DNA of 64,000 bases from Bacillus siamensis KCTC 13613 (GTDB lineage: Bacteria; Bacillota; Bacilli; Bacillales; Bacillaceae): NCBI RefSeq assembly GCF_000262045.1, contig NZ_AJVF01000013.1, positions 248,001-312,000 of the forward strand, given 5' to 3'. Below the pieces are notes generated by a model. It saw only the letters and a program-made list of their open reading frames with translations. It searched no databases and was not told the origin of the DNA. Below are positions 52,371-63,107 of the stretch, piece by piece; the stretch's first letter is position 1; each line of letters starts with the position of its first letter. A program made the position numbers and the translations under genes.

Positions 52371-53260
52371 TGTAAAGTCCTCCTCATTAAAAAAGAAGAT
52401 AATCTCTCAATAAATGCCGGTTTCTCTTCTCTTGGTTTGTTTTCTTCCGTTTGAAACAAGACATCCGTCAGAAGACGGACGGACCTGCTGGCTTTTGCTT
52501 GAGGACTTTTTATTAAAAAAGGCACCTGGTCAATGACAGCTTGACTTACCAGCGGATCATCCGGGATGGAGCCGGCGAAACGCACCTCCGCGCCTAAAAA
52601 CGTGTGAATCGCGTAAGAAAGGCGGCTGTATGTGTCCAGCGCCTGTTTTTGGGCCCGGGCGCGATTGACGGCAATGTTTACGGTCAGCCGCTCATCCGCG
52701 AGGGTGAGATGTTTGATCGCGCTGTAGGCATCCATAATTGCCGTCGGCTCAGGCGTTGTCACGGCGAGAATGTCTTCAGCCGATAAAATAAACGGCAGCT
52801 GTTCTTTTGAAAGTCCCGCTCCCATATCAAACAGAACGTAATCAAAATCGCTTAATACAGCGGAAAGACCATTCATAAAAGCCGACCACTTCTCTCTGTC
52901 AGCTTGATAGATCGCCTCAAGCCCCGTTCCTCCGGATATGTACCGAAGGCCTTTCGGACCAGAGGACAGTGATTGAGCCAACGCGTACCGATTCTCCATC
53001 ACATCAATAATAGTGCGGGGAGATGACGCACCGATCAGCACATCAATGTTGCCCATCCCGATGTCAAGATCAATGATGAGTGCTTTTTTTCCTTTTTCCT
53101 GCAGGGCAACAGCCATGTTTAATGTTAAATTAGATTTTCCGACGCCGCCTTTGCCGCTGATGACGGCTAATGTCTTCGCTTTTTTTTCATAAAACTCCGG
53201 CTTGGCCATTTGCCGCTGTCTCATTTTTCTTCTTAATGACTCTGCCTGATCGGGTTTCAT
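52367..53260 (-). CDS. flhG: Flagellar number/placement ATPase FlhG (YlxH, MinD-like)
   Basis: 297 residues of the ParA/MinD family: deviant Walker [11 protein letters not shown] (about 34-43), later switch IDLDIGMGN. An N-terminal QRQMAK-type segment (about 12-20) may be the FlhF-activating region known for FlhG. It controls flagellar number and placement together with FlhF. It overlaps flhF by 4 nt. Confidence 0.95.
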   Translation of the reverse strand: MKPDQAESLRRKMRQRQMAKPEFYEKKAKTLAVISGKGGVGKSNLTLNMAVALQEKGKKALIIDLDIGMGNIDVLIGASSPRTIIDVMENRYALAQSLSSGPKGLRYISGGTGLEAIYQADREKWSAFMNGLSAVLSDFDYVLFDMGAGLSKEQLPFILSAEDILAVTTPEPTAIMDAYSAIKHLTLADERLTVNIAVNRARAQKQALDTYSRLSYAIHTFLGAEVRFAGSIPDDPLVSQAVIDQVPFLIKSPQAKASRSVRLLTDVLFQTEENKPREEKPAFIERLSSFLMRRTLQ

Positions 53261-54348
53261 GTCAAAAGCATCCTGACAAATTGTTCTGGTGAAGCCGACA
53301 GGATGTCTTCAGGCACATCCTGTCCATTTGTCAAATAGGCGGCCCCGATTCTCGATTCAGAAAGCACTTGAAACACGGAGCCAAGTGAGGCGGTTTCATC
53401 CGTTTTCGTAAAAATGAATTGATTGACCGGCACACCGGAAAATTGTTTCAGCACCTGTTTCATATCTTCATATTTTGCAGATGAAGATAATACGAGAAAG
53501 GATTGTAAGCCTGCTTCAAACGGAATCATCTCTTGCAATTCCGTAATATACTGCTCTTCTTTAAAGTTTCTTCCGGCTGTATCAATGAAAACATGGTCAT
53601 ATTCAGCGAATTTTTCCTGCGCTTTCAGACAGTCTTCCTTTGAATAACATACTTCAAGAGGAGCCTGAAGCAGTTCCGCATATGTCTTCAGCTGTTCGAC
53701 TGCGGCAATCCGGTAAGTATCCGTCGTCATAAATGCAATTTTTTTGTGCTCTGTCAGCGTTGATGCGGCAGCAAGTTTTGCAAGTGTGGTCGTTTTGCCG
53801 GCCCCGGTTGAACCGAAAAGCACGACGTATTTTGATTGAATCCCTTCCTGCCACCTGTCTGCTGAGGGGAGTTTTTTCACTAACAAATCCTGCAGTTTCA
53901 GGCTGACATTGTCTTCAGTTAAATCACCGGCGGCAATCGAAGAACGTAGCAATTCACTCAAAACGGCGTTTTGCGTATGATCAGGAAGACCTGCTTGCTT
54001 CAGTAGTCTCTCGGCTTTTTTTATTGGTTCGGGGAGCACTTCTTTATAACGCGCCAGATCACCGGATGTACCATGATCCGGAAGATGCGGCGGCTGAACA
54101 GGCTCGGCTTTTTTCGCCGTTTCCGTCTTTTTCATATCTTCACCGGGAGCCGGCGGCGTTTTTCTCGTTTCCCTGACGTCACGATCTAAAACGGCGACCA
54201 CTTCAACAGCCGGCTGCGACCGCAGCCCCAGCCATTTTCGCTTCTTTACTTGTTTGGAATGTAAAATGACGGCATCGTTGCCGAGTTCCTTTTTAATTTG
54301 CTTCGCGGCATCCTGCATTGAAGCGGCTGTAAATTTTTTTATTTTCAT
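53257..54348 (-). CDS. flhF: Flagellar placement GTPase FlhF
   Basis: 363 residues, a third SRP-type GTPase besides Ffh and FtsY. A basic, variable N-terminal B domain (about 1-105) leads to the N domain and G domain with [15 protein letters not shown] (about 173-187) and DTAGRN. It sets flagellar position. The start overlaps the flhA stop by one base. Confidence 0.95.
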   Translation of the reverse strand: MKIKKFTAASMQDAAKQIKKELGNDAVILHSKQVKKRKWLGLRSQPAVEVVAVLDRDVRETRKTPPAPGEDMKKTETAKKAEPVQPPHLPDHGTSGDLARYKEVLPEPIKKAERLLKQAGLPDHTQNAVLSELLRSSIAAGDLTEDNVSLKLQDLLVKKLPSADRWQEGIQSKYVVLFGSTGAGKTTTLAKLAAASTLTEHKKIAFMTTDTYRIAAVEQLKTYAELLQAPLEVCYSKEDCLKAQEKFAEYDHVFIDTAGRNFKEEQYITELQEMIPFEAGLQSFLVLSSSAKYEDMKQVLKQFSGVPVNQFIFTKTDETASLGSVFQVLSESRIGAAYLTNGQDVPEDILSASPEQFVRMLLT

Positions 54349-56381
54349 TAAATATCCACCACTCCAATGCTCTGTACTTCAACGTTTGCTTCCAGCTCAT
54401 TATAAGAAAGAACCGGAAGATCAGGGAAATAGCGTTCTAACAGCTGTTTTACATACATTCTGACAGCAGGCGAACAGAGAAGAATCGCCGTCTCCTGCCG
54501 GATGGAAAGCTGCTCGGCCTCTTTAGCGACAGAACGGATGATACTGTCTGAAACCTCAGGATCAAGCGACAGGTAATTGCCCTGTTCAGTCTGCTGCACG
54601 CCGTCTGCAATTGCTTTTTCGACCCGGCCTGAGCATGTGATGACTTTCAGCGTTTCATGCTCTCTCGCATATTGGGCCGTGATTTGTTTGGCAAGCGACT
54701 GTCTCGCGTATTCCGTCAAAAGATCTGAATCGGTCGTTAATCTTCCGTAATCGGCAAGTGTTTCAAAAATGGTCACCAAGTTTCTGATTGAAACTTTTTC
54801 TCTCAGCAATTTAGCAAGCACCTTTTGAATATCGCCGACAGAAAGAGGATTTGGCGTGACTTCCTCAACAAGCACGGGATAATTTTCCTTCAGATGATCG
54901 ATCAGCTGCTTTGTTTCCTGTCTGCCGACCAGTTCATGGGCATACTGCTTAATTTTTTCCGTAATATGCGTAGATACGACTGACGCCGGATCAACAACTG
55001 TATACCCCAGCATGTCCGCTTCATCTTTCGCAGCTTCGCTGATCCATTTTGCGGGAAGCCCGAATGACGGTTCAATCGTTTCAATTCCTTCAATCACGTC
55101 ATCTTCAGGTGTCGGTGACATCGCTAAGTAATGATCAAGCAGGAGCTCTCCTTTAGCGACTTCATTGCCTTTAATTTTCAATCTGTATTCATTCGGCTGA
55201 AGCGCGATATTATCCCTGATGCGCACAACCGGAATGACAAGCCCTAATTCAAGCGCCAGCTGGCGTCTGATCATGACGATGCGGTCAAGAAGATCACCGC
55301 CCTGCCCCGCGTCTGCGAGCGGCACCAATCCGTATCCGAACTCAAATTCAATCGGATCAATATGTAAAAGCTGCACAACGCTTTCCGGGCTTTTCAGTTC
55401 ATCCGCCTGAGCCTCTTCTTCAAGAATTTCTTCCTCTTCTTCGCTCGGCTTATCCGTTTTGGACAGCTTATAAGCGCCGAATGCAAGCAGACCGGCAATC
55501 GGCCCCGTCAGCAGAATCCCGATCGGCGTGAGAAGACCAAGCAAAAGAACAGTTCCCGCGGCTACATATAAGAGCTTCGGATAAGCGAACAGCTGGCCTG
55601 TAATATCATGACCGAGGTTCCCTTCAGATGCCGCTCTCGTCACGACAATCCCCGTAGCCGTTGAAATAAGCAAAGCCGGCATTTGAGAAACGATACCGTC
55701 ACCGACCGTCAGCATTGTAAAGTGAGAAGCAGCTTCTTGTATGCTCATCCCCTGCTGCAGCATGCCGATTACGATCCCGAAAATAATATTGATCATCACG
55801 ATGATGATACCCGCGATCGCATCCCCTTTGACAAATTTGCTCGCACCATCCATCGCGCCGTAAAAATCCGCTTCCCGGGCGACTTTTTCACGTCTGTGTT
55901 TCGCGTCCTGCTCCGTAATCATGCCGGCGTTTAAATCCGCGTCAATACTCATTTGTTTTCCGGGCATCGCATCGAGCGTAAATCTCGCCGCCACTTCCGA
56001 TACCCGCTCGGCGCCTTTTGTAATGACGATAAACTGAATAATAATCAAGATAATGAAGACAACAAGCCCTACCAGCACATTTCCGCCGACAACGAAATTC
56101 CCGAATGTCTCAACAACCTTTCCCCCTTCTCCGTGAGAAAGAATCGAACGAGTCGTCGACACATTGAGCGCAAGCCGAAACAGCGTCAATAACAGCAGCA
56201 ATGACGGGAATATCGAAAATTGCAGCGGTTCTTGCATATTCATTGTGGTGAGAAGCACGATCAACGCAAGAGAGATATTAATGATGATCAATATACTTAA
56301 CAACCATGGAGGGAATGGAATCACCAGCATTGCCACAATGAGGACAACACTTATTAAAACCGATAAATCTCTTGTTGACAT
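54348..56381 (-). CDS. flhA: Flagellar export gate protein FlhA
   Basis: 677 residues: about eight N-terminal membrane helices (1-320) followed by the cytosolic domain that forms a nonamer ring and docks export chaperones. The FHIPEP-family loop is recognisable in RFTLDAMPGKQMSIDADLNAG (about 140-160). It is the last export gate gene before flhF. The ATG at 56381 follows AAAGGAG. Confidence 0.97.
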   Translation of the reverse strand: MSTRDLSVLISVVLIVAMLVIPFPPWLLSILIIINISLALIVLLTTMNMQEPLQFSIFPSLLLLLTLFRLALNVSTTRSILSHGEGGKVVETFGNFVVGGNVLVGLVVFIILIIIQFIVITKGAERVSEVAARFTLDAMPGKQMSIDADLNAGMITEQDAKHRREKVAREADFYGAMDGASKFVKGDAIAGIIIVMINIIFGIVIGMLQQGMSIQEAASHFTMLTVGDGIVSQMPALLISTATGIVVTRAASEGNLGHDITGQLFAYPKLLYVAAGTVLLLGLLTPIGILLTGPIAGLLAFGAYKLSKTDKPSEEEEEILEEEAQADELKSPESVVQLLHIDPIEFEFGYGLVPLADAGQGGDLLDRIVMIRRQLALELGLVIPVVRIRDNIALQPNEYRLKIKGNEVAKGELLLDHYLAMSPTPEDDVIEGIETIEPSFGLPAKWISEAAKDEADMLGYTVVDPASVVSTHITEKIKQYAHELVGRQETKQLIDHLKENYPVLVEEVTPNPLSVGDIQKVLAKLLREKVSIRNLVTIFETLADYGRLTTDSDLLTEYARQSLAKQITAQYAREHETLKVITCSGRVEKAIADGVQQTEQGNYLSLDPEVSDSIIRSVAKEAEQLSIRQETAILLCSPAVRMYVKQLLERYFPDLPVLSYNELEANVEVQSIGVVDI

Positions 56382-56414
56382 GCTGTTTTTCTCTCCTTTT
56401 GAATCTGAAATTCA

Positions 56415-57494
56415 CTATACTTTTTGTTTTGTTTTATAGACATAAGCCAAAATTTCCGCAATGACTTTGAAAAACTCTTCCGGCACGGCCTGGTCGATGT
56501 CAACCTGATCATATAACGCACGCGCGAGCGGCCTGTTTTCAATCGTCATGACATCATGTTCTTTGGCGATCTGCCTGATTTTTAATGCGAGATGATCGAC
56601 CCCTTTGGCAACAATATAAGGGGCATCCATTTTCTTTTCATCATATTTTAGAGCGATCGCATAGTGGGTCGGGTTGGTAATGATGACGTCAGCTTTCGGC
56701 ACTTCCTGCATCATTCGCCTCATCGCCATTTCCCGCTGCTTCTGCTTAATTTTGGACTTGATAATCGGGTCGCCCTCCGATTTTTTGTATTCATCTTTTA
56801 TATCCTGCTTTGACATTCTGATGTTTTTCTCATAGTCAAAACGCTGATATAAGTAATCGAGCCCGGCCAGCAGCATTAAAGCCCCTGAGCCCGCAAGCCC
56901 CATCCAAAGAGTGAGCTTAGATACGAATGTGAGCACTTCCGCAGGCGTTAAAAGCGGAAGGCGGAGAATATCGCCATAATGCAGCCAGAGCACCATAAAG
57001 GCGGCAAAACCGACTACGGCAATCTTCAAAATCGATTTAACCAGTTCAACAATCGCCCTCATGCTGTATATCCGCTTAAATCCTTTCAGCGGGCTGAGCT
57101 TGTTCAGGTCAGGTTTGAGAACTTCTGCAGAAAACAGAAAACCCACCTGCATGTAGTTGCTCACGACACCTGCCACAAGCGCGACCAGCATAATCGGCGC
57201 GAGGATGAGGCTGATATCTTTCACTGTATCCACAAAAAGCTCATGCACGTTAGACGCTGACAGATCTAACGCTATCGATTTCGTATAAAACGTTTTAATA
57301 AAGGACAGCAGCCTGTCCCGCATGTAAGGGCCGAGCGCGATCAGCGAAAGAAAGATAATCAGTAAAGAAACGGCTGTATTCACATCCGTACTTTTCGGGA
57401 CCTGACCTTTCTTTCTTGTATCTTTTCGTTTTTTCGGGGTGGCTTTCTCCGTTTTTTCACCGGCAAAGAATTGCAGATTCAGTCTGAGTCTCAT
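56415..57494 (-). CDS. flhB: Flagellar export specificity switch protein FlhB
   Basis: About 359-360 residues: four membrane helices (about 35-210) and a cytosolic domain with the autocleavage site NPTH (about 270). Cleavage switches export from rod/hook to filament substrates. The start is ambiguous between GTG at 57497 and ATG at 57494; the ATG has better spacing and overlaps the fliR stop by one base (TGATG). Confidence 0.95.
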   Translation of the reverse strand: MRLRLNLQFFAGEKTEKATPKKRKDTRKKGQVPKSTDVNTAVSLLIIFLSLIALGPYMRDRLLSFIKTFYTKSIALDLSASNVHELFVDTVKDISLILAPIMLVALVAGVVSNYMQVGFLFSAEVLKPDLNKLSPLKGFKRIYSMRAIVELVKSILKIAVVGFAAFMVLWLHYGDILRLPLLTPAEVLTFVSKLTLWMGLAGSGALMLLAGLDYLYQRFDYEKNIRMSKQDIKDEYKKSEGDPIIKSKIKQKQREMAMRRMMQEVPKADVIITNPTHYAIALKYDEKKMDAPYIVAKGVDHLALKIRQIAKEHDVMTIENRPLARALYDQVDIDQAVPEEFFKVIAEILAYVYKTKQKV

Positions 57495-58273
57495 CACGTC
57501 ACACCGACCAATGCCAATAAATTTCGCATTGTTTCAACGGTAAGGCTGAAGATATTGCGGACGAGGACAAACATCACCGCCATACAAACGATCAGCATAA
57601 TAAAACTCACGGCTATTTTCAGAGGAAGCCCGACAACGAAAACGTTCAGCTGCGGCACCGTTCTCGCCACAATGCCAAGCGCCAAATCAACTAAAAACAG
57701 ACTGGCCACAACCGGCGCAGACATTTGAAAAGCGATAATAAACATGGCATTGAAGCTTTTTGCGATAAAAAGTCCAAAGTGCTCATTTCCAAACGACGGA
57801 AATGCCTGATCAAGCGGAATATACTGAAAGCTGTAATAAATCCCGTCCAATAATAGATAATGGGCGTTTACGCTGAGCATAAATAACAGTGCCAGTGTAT
57901 AAACGAATTGGCCGATCAGCGGGCTTTGCGTTCCTGATTGCGGATCAATGACATTCGCGATGGAAAAACCCATCTGAAAATCAATAAAGGAACCCGCGAT
58001 CTGAATGGCTGCCAGCATCATGAAAGCAATCAGCCCGAGGCTCAAGCCTACAACGGCCTCTTTTATGACAAGCAGCATATACTGTTCCCCTATGTCAACT
58101 GACGGCGCATGTTTCAGCGTACTGAAGCAGATCACCGAAAGAAAGAAAGCAAACCCGATTCGGTGAACCGCCGGCAGGTTCCGGTGCCCGAATATCGGCA
58201 CCGTTACAAAAAAAGCAGAAATTCTAATAAAAACCAATAAAAAAGCGGGAAATAAATCAATGATGGAATTCAT
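57494..58273 (-). CDS. fliR: Flagellar export gate protein FliR
   Basis: 259 residues, six membrane helices, FliR/SpaR family. It is an integral part of the gate with FliP and FliQ. The ATG lies 6 nt beyond the fliQ stop. The C-terminal end overlaps flhB. Confidence 0.96.
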   Translation of the reverse strand: MNSIIDLFPAFLLVFIRISAFFVTVPIFGHRNLPAVHRIGFAFFLSVICFSTLKHAPSVDIGEQYMLLVIKEAVVGLSLGLIAFMMLAAIQIAGSFIDFQMGFSIANVIDPQSGTQSPLIGQFVYTLALLFMLSVNAHYLLLDGIYYSFQYIPLDQAFPSFGNEHFGLFIAKSFNAMFIIAFQMSAPVVASLFLVDLALGIVARTVPQLNVFVVGLPLKIAVSFIMLIVCMAVMFVLVRNIFSLTVETMRNLLALVGVT

Positions 58274-58279
58274 TTGATT

Positions 58280-58549
58280 CTACCCTGCAAATCGGTTCAG
58301 ATGAGAGAACAGATCAGTTGTAAACGAAAGAATCGTCGACAGCATCCAAGGACCGAAAAAGATCAGTCCGAGCATTACCGCCACGATTTTCGGAATGAAC
58401 GCAAGCGTCTGTTCCTGGATTTGAGTTGTCGCTTGAAAGATACTGACGAGCAAACCGACGATCAGCGCGATCGCAAGCAGCGGCCCGCAGATCATCAGTG
58501 TTACGTATACGGCTTTTTCCGCCATGGAAATTACAAATTCTGAACTCAC
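58280..58549 (-). CDS. fliQ: Flagellar export gate protein FliQ
   Basis: 89 residues with two membrane helices forming a hairpin (about 13-38 and 50-75), FliQ/SpaQ family, with SIFQATTQIQEQTLAFIPKI between them. The start is GTG at 58549 after TAGGTG with 6-nt spacing; the longer in-frame reading uses the ribosome binding site itself as its start. Confidence 0.95.
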   Translation of the reverse strand: MSSEFVISMAEKAVYVTLMICGPLLAIALIVGLLVSIFQATTQIQEQTLAFIPKIVAVMLGLIFFGPWMLSTILSFTTDLFSHLNRFAG

Positions 58550-58563
58550 AATTAGCACCTACC

Positions 58564-59229
58564 CTAAAAGCTGTCAAGCAAAGATTTCACGATTAAATAC
58601 CATCCATCGACCAAAACGAAAAGCAATATTTTAAAGGGCAGAGAGATCATAACCGGCGGAAGCATCATCATTCCCATTGACATTAAGACGCTCGCCACGA
58701 CCATATCGATAATTAAAAACGGAATAAAGATCATAAAGCCCATTTGAAAAGCGGTCTTGAGTTCCGAGATCGCATAAGCGGGCACCATCGTCGTCAAAGG
58801 AATATCCTGAATCGATTCGGGCTTTTTCATTTTGGCGTAGTTCATAAACAGCGCCAGATCCTTTTGCCTTGTATGCTTGCTCATGTATTCTTTAATCGGC
58901 TTCTCGGCTTTTGTATATGCTTCATCGAGACTGATTTTGTTGTTCATCAGCGGCGTTAAGGCATCCTTATTAATCTCTGAAAAAGTAGGAGCCATAATAA
59001 AAAACGTCAAGAACAGCGCAAGACCGATTAATACCTGATTCGGAGGCATGTTCTGCGTCGCCAGTGAGGTTCTCACAAAAGACAGGACGATGACGATTCT
59101 CGTAAAGCAGGTCATCAAAATCAAAATACCCGGCGCCACTGAAAAGACGGTCAAAAGCAGCAGTAACTTAACAGTAGAGCTGACTTCGGTCGGACTGCTT
59201 GAATTAAAAAGATTAATAAATTCATTCAT
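58564..59229 (-). CDS. fliP: Flagellar export gate protein FliP
   Basis: 221 residues, about four membrane helices, with FTRIVIVLSFVRTSLATQNMPPNQVLIGL as the family signature (about 42-70). It nucleates the export gate. Its N-terminus overlaps the fliO end by 8 nt. Confidence 0.97.
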   Translation of the reverse strand: MNEFINLFNSSSPTEVSSTVKLLLLLTVFSVAPGILILMTCFTRIVIVLSFVRTSLATQNMPPNQVLIGLALFLTFFIMAPTFSEINKDALTPLMNNKISLDEAYTKAEKPIKEYMSKHTRQKDLALFMNYAKMKKPESIQDIPLTTMVPAYAISELKTAFQMGFMIFIPFLIIDMVVASVLMSMGMMMLPPVMISLPFKILLFVLVDGWYLIVKSLLDSF

Positions 59230-59875
59230 GATGATACGGGCCTTTCTTTTTTCCTTCAGAACGGCTTTGTTTCAGCTCGCTCAGCTGTTCTTTCAGCGCT
59301 TTTGAAAACGACGGAAGCATCGTTTGCGGCTTTTTTTCTCCATCCTTACGCGGATTTACGAGTTTGGTCCATTCCACTTTTGAGGACATCGCCTCTTCGT
59401 ATTGGCTCAGAATCGCCTCTCGCTCTTTTTCATCTTCAATTTCTTTTAAAAGCTGTATCGTCTCGCCGACACCGACTACAAGTACGCTGTTTCCCACTTT
59501 AATCAGCTGCACGGAACGGTTTTGGCCGACTGACGTTCCGCCGATATTTTCTACATATTGAAACGGCTTCAGCAGACGGTTTCTTTTATTCATCAGTTTG
59601 ACAAATCCATAGATCAGCAGAATGACAAATAATAACGCCCCAATCATCTTTACAAAATCAAAAGCGGAGACAGAAGATGCAGAAGCATCCCCTATCTCTT
59701 GATCAGCCGTTTGTTTCGATGTATCGTTTTTTTTCTCTGTTTTGTTTGTTGATTGTTTGTCAAACCATTCGTTGACGGTGGAATTATCAGACTCCGCCGC
59801 AAAAGCAGGAAACGGATGTACATTGAGTAAAACGAAACAACAAATCAAAGCTAGTAAACCATGACTCTTTTTCAA
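59222..59875 (-). CDS. fliO: Flagellar biosynthesis protein FliO (FliZ)
   Basis: 217 residues. An N-terminal signal peptide ends near AAES (about residue 28), a charged Thr/Lys-rich extracellular stretch follows, then a membrane helix (about 74-93) and a cytosolic basic tail. Named fliZ in older Bacillus annotation. It helps FliP assemble. It is 14 nt after cheY. Confidence 0.88.
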   Translation of the reverse strand: MKKSHGLLALICCFVLLNVHPFPAFAAESDNSTVNEWFDKQSTNKTEKKNDTSKQTADQEIGDASASSVSAFDFVKMIGALLFVILLIYGFVKLMNKRNRLLKPFQYVENIGGTSVGQNRSVQLIKVGNSVLVVGVGETIQLLKEIEDEKEREAILSQYEEAMSSKVEWTKLVNPRKDGEKKPQTMLPSFSKALKEQLSELKQSRSEGKKKGPYHHE

Positions 59876-59889
59876 CAGTCGTACACCCT

Positions 59890-60252
59890 TTAGCTTAATG
59901 TTTTATTAATGGCTTCAAGCACGCGGTCCGCTTGGAACGGCTTCACGATAAAGTCTTTTGCACCGGCTTGGATCGCGTCAATGACCATTGACTGCTGGCC
60001 CATTGCCGAACACATGATGATTTTCGCCTGCGGATCGATTTGTTTAATTTCCTTTAATGCGGTAATCCCGTCCATTTCAGGCATTGTAATATCCATTGTC
60101 ACAAGGTCGGGCGAATGCTCTTTGAATTTTTCGACTGCCTGTGCTCCGTCTGAAGCTTCTGCTACAACGTCAAAACCGTTCTTCACCAAAATATCCTTGA
60201 TCATCATTCTCATAAATGCTGCATCGTCTACAATTAAAATTCTGTGTGCCAT
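59890..60252 (-). CDS. cheY: Chemotaxis response regulator CheY
   Basis: 120 residues, a single receiver domain: acidic pair Asp9/Asp10, phospho-acceptor Asp54 (TMDITMPEMDG), Thr/Ser in CSAMGQ and Lys in FIVKPF. In Bacillus CheY-P binds FliM to promote counterclockwise rotation. It sits between fliY and fliO. Confidence 0.97.
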   Translation of the reverse strand: MAHRILIVDDAAFMRMMIKDILVKNGFDVVAEASDGAQAVEKFKEHSPDLVTMDITMPEMDGITALKEIKQIDPQAKIIMCSAMGQQSMVIDAIQAGAKDFIVKPFQADRVLEAINKTLS

Positions 60253-60278
60253 AATCTGTTTCTCTCCTCTATGTTCGC

Positions 60279-61415
60279 TTATTTTAAATTGTTAAGGCGG
60301 TCTGCCTGACTTAAAATGTCAGTAACTCTCACGCCGAAGTTTTCTTCTATAACAACGACCTCGCCCTTTGCTACGATCCGCTGATTGACCAGGATGTCAA
60401 CGGGTTCACCCGCCAGCTTGTCAAGCTCAATAATGCTTCCCGCAGAAAGTTCAAGGATTTCTTTGACGCTTCTCTTCGTTCTGCCGAGCTCGACCGTAAC
60501 GGAAAGCGGGATATCCATCAGCATATCAAGGTTGTTTCTTGAACCGTGCGCCGCCGCTGCATTTTGGTCAAACGCCTGGAATTCCACCGGAGCGACTTGA
60601 ACGGGAGCAGCTTTTTTAGCGGTTCCCTGTCTCTTCGGAAGCTCGGGTTTTGCCTGAGGTTCCTGCTGAACGGCCGGTTCCGGCTGCGGCGTTTCGTATG
60701 TTTCCTGCGGCTGTGATACGGCTTCCGCGGCTTCTGCCACAGGCTGATCTGTATTCATCAGCTCCGCGATCAGATCTTTCGCAAACGTAAGCGGATAAAG
60801 CTGCATAATGCTCGAATCGATTAATTCACCGACTTTCAGGCGGAATGAAACTTTTACGAGCAGGTCATCCTCGGGTATTCTGTCCGTCCCTTTTTCTTCC
60901 GTCACATCCAGAAGTTCAACCCGCGGCGGAGAAATGTCGATCTTTTTACTGAATACGGTCGACATTGATGTAGCAGCCGAGCCCATCATTTGATTCATTG
61001 CTTCCTGCACGGCGCTCAGGTGGATTTCCCCGAGGGACGGATCGGCGCCTTGGCCGTCTCCGCCAATCATCAAATCCGCGATGATGGCTGCGTCGCTTTG
61101 TTCTACGACGAGCAAATTGCTGCCGTCAAATCCTTCTGTGTAGTTCACTTCAATGGCAACATACGGATGAGGAAATTCATCACTGATTTTGCTTTTTGAA
61201 ATGACGGTCACACTCGGTGTCGTAATGTCCACTTTTTGATTTAAAAGAGTGGACAGCGCCGTAGCTGAGCTGCCGAATGAAATATTCCCGATTTCTCCGA
61301 TCGTATCGCGCTCAAGTTCAGACAAGGTCGCCTTTTGAGGCTGTTCTGTATCCTCTTGACTTCCTGTGCCATTAAGAAGAGCATCGATTTCATCTTGAGA
61401 TAATCTATTGTTCAT
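60279..61415 (-). CDS. fliY: Flagellar switch protein and CheY-P phosphatase FliY
   Basis: 378 residues: N-terminal CheY-P-binding peptide (LSQDEIDALLNG), a CheC-like phosphatase core with two active-site helices (ERDTIGEIGNISFGSSATAL and LSAVQEAMNQMMGSAATSM), a Gln/Pro-rich variable linker (about 215-280) and a FliN/SpoA C-terminal domain (about 290-378). It is the main phosphatase of the flagellar motor. The ATG at 61415 overlaps the fliM end by 11 nt and follows AGAGGTG. Confidence 0.95.
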   Translation of the reverse strand: MNNRLSQDEIDALLNGTGSQEDTEQPQKATLSELERDTIGEIGNISFGSSATALSTLLNQKVDITTPSVTVISKSKISDEFPHPYVAIEVNYTEGFDGSNLLVVEQSDAAIIADLMIGGDGQGADPSLGEIHLSAVQEAMNQMMGSAATSMSTVFSKKIDISPPRVELLDVTEEKGTDRIPEDDLLVKVSFRLKVGELIDSSIMQLYPLTFAKDLIAELMNTDQPVAEAAEAVSQPQETYETPQPEPAVQQEPQAKPELPKRQGTAKKAAPVQVAPVEFQAFDQNAAAAHGSRNNLDMLMDIPLSVTVELGRTKRSVKEILELSAGSIIELDKLAGEPVDILVNQRIVAKGEVVVIEENFGVRVTDILSQADRLNNLK

Positions 61416-62403
61416 CTTGTTCACCTCTTATGTCGTGATCTAAAATTTGCACTGCCTGTCTTCGATTCACCCGGCCGGCCTGCCCTAAAAACTTCGGTTT
61501 GTTTCCGACCAATACAGTAAGAGGATCAGTCACTGATTTGTCCAGAGTTATACAGTCCCCGGCTTCCAAACTTAAAAATTCTTCTATTGTCAGTTCAGAA
61601 GCTCCCAAGAGAGCTACTACGGGAATTTGTGCCGTCATGATGCGCTTTTCAAGCGACTTCGTTTCTTCGGGCTTCGCTTCATTCCGATCTGATTGCATCC
61701 AATAATGTACGGAAAGCTTAGGGATTATCGGCTCAAGTACGACATGGGGAATACAAAGATTAATGACACCGCTGATTTCACCGATCTGCGTATTGAGAGA
61801 AATGACCACGACGGTTTCATTTGGCGAAACCATCTGTACAAACTGAGGATTCACTTCAAATTCAGTCATTTCAGGATCAATATCAGCAATGGATTGCCAA
61901 GCTTCTTTGTAGTTGCCCAGTGCATTTTCAAATAAATTAGAAATAATGTTCGTTTCTATTTCCGTAAGATTGTCAGCTTTGTTATGGGTGATGCCGATGC
62001 CTCCCATGACGCGGTCTAGCATGGCGTATGCGATGGTGGGATTAACCTCCATCATGATCCTTCCTTCCATCGGATGAACATCGAACAAATTCAGGATCGT
62101 CATGTTCGGTATGGAACGGATAAATTCTTCATACGGCACCTGGTCAACTGAGCTGACAGATATATGGATATATGTTCTGAGCTTGGCGGAAAAGTGAGTT
62201 GTGAGAAGCCTCGCAAAGTTATCATGTATCCGGGTTAAACTCCGTATCTGATCTTTCGAAAACCTGAGCGCCCGTTTAAAATCATATACCTTTACTTTTT
62301 TCTCTTTAACTTCCTTTTTCAGCTCTTCCGCATCCGCCTCACCCGTCGAAATGGCTGAAAGCAGTGCGTCTATTTCATTTTGAGAGAGAACTTCTCCAGA
62401 CAT
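61405..62403 (-). CDS. fliM: Flagellar motor switch protein FliM
   Basis: 332 residues: N-terminal CheY-P-binding peptide (LSQNEIDALLSAI), a CheC-like middle domain without phosphatase active site and a C-terminal SpoA domain. It forms the C-ring and binds FliG. The ATG at 62403 follows GGAGGTG; the GTG nine bases upstream would place the start within the ribosome binding site. Confidence 0.97.
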   Translation of the reverse strand: MSGEVLSQNEIDALLSAISTGEADAEELKKEVKEKKVKVYDFKRALRFSKDQIRSLTRIHDNFARLLTTHFSAKLRTYIHISVSSVDQVPYEEFIRSIPNMTILNLFDVHPMEGRIMMEVNPTIAYAMLDRVMGGIGITHNKADNLTEIETNIISNLFENALGNYKEAWQSIADIDPEMTEFEVNPQFVQMVSPNETVVVISLNTQIGEISGVINLCIPHVVLEPIIPKLSVHYWMQSDRNEAKPEETKSLEKRIMTAQIPVVALLGASELTIEEFLSLEAGDCITLDKSVTDPLTVLVGNKPKFLGQAGRVNRRQAVQILDHDIRGEQDEQ

Positions 62404-62436
62404 TTTCTTCACCTCCGTATTCTGTCAAATTTGTTT

Positions 62437-62856
62437 TTATTGCAGATTAAAGGAGGTAATGTACACTTTCTGAACTTTTCCTTCTTGGAGATAGCTGTTT
62501 ACTTTTTCTTTTAAGGATTGTTTAAACGCTTCTCTTCCTTTATCTCCCTCAATCTCTCCGGCGCTTGTATCGGCTAAAATGGAAATGATGTTGTCTTTCA
62601 CCTGAAAATCGCGTTTTTCAAGTTCTTCCTTCGCTTTTTCCGAGTCGGTTTCAAGCTTGATGCCGATGCGGATGATGCTGTCGGACTTTAAGTTCGTCGT
62701 GATATCGTCGACAGACACAGTGGCTGCAACGACTTCATCGATTGTAGGCTTTTTGTCTTTGTCTGAATGTCCGCTGACGACAAAATATGCTGCCGTTCCG
62801 AGGCCGGCAACGACAATTAAAATAATCAGCATAATAATGACTAATTTTTTTTTCAT
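62437..62856 (-). CDS. fliL: Flagellar basal body-associated protein FliL
   Basis: 139 residues, a single N-terminal membrane helix (about 5-26) and an outward-facing domain with the FliL pattern ([12 protein letters not shown], later [15 protein letters not shown]). It associates with the stator. The ATG overlaps the swrD stop by 4 nt. Confidence 0.95.
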   Translation of the reverse strand: MKKKLVIIMLIILIVVAGLGTAAYFVVSGHSDKDKKPTIDEVVAATVSVDDITTNLKSDSIIRIGIKLETDSEKAKEELEKRDFQVKDNIISILADTSAGEIEGDKGREAFKQSLKEKVNSYLQEGKVQKVYITSFNLQ

Positions 62857-63068
62857 TCTTCTTCCTCTATTCCCTGATCCAGTGAAAATATTTGTATGCT
62901 ATGGTAAAACGAAATGACTTTTTTAAGAACTGCTTCTTCCGGTTCTTTCACTACGAACTTTTTGCCGTTGGACAGCGTAATCGTCGTGTCGGGGAAGCAC
63001 TCAATCTGTTCGATAAACAGCGCGTTCAGCGTAAAAGGCTGGCCATTTAAACGGGTGACTTGAATCAT
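62853..63068 (-). CDS. swrD: Swarming protein SwrD (FlbD family)
   Basis: 71 residues of the FlbD/SwrD family: [20 protein letters not shown] opening and GKKFVVKE in the middle. In B. subtilis SwrD raises motor torque (recalled). It lies between flgE and fliL, coupled to fliL. Confidence 0.93.
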   Translation of the reverse strand: MIQVTRLNGQPFTLNALFIEQIECFPDTTITLSNGKKFVVKEPEEAVLKKVISFYHSIQIFSLDQGIEEEE

Positions 63069-63107
63069 TCAATCCGGAGAAGCGGCCTTACCGCCTCCCC
63101 TCCCTCC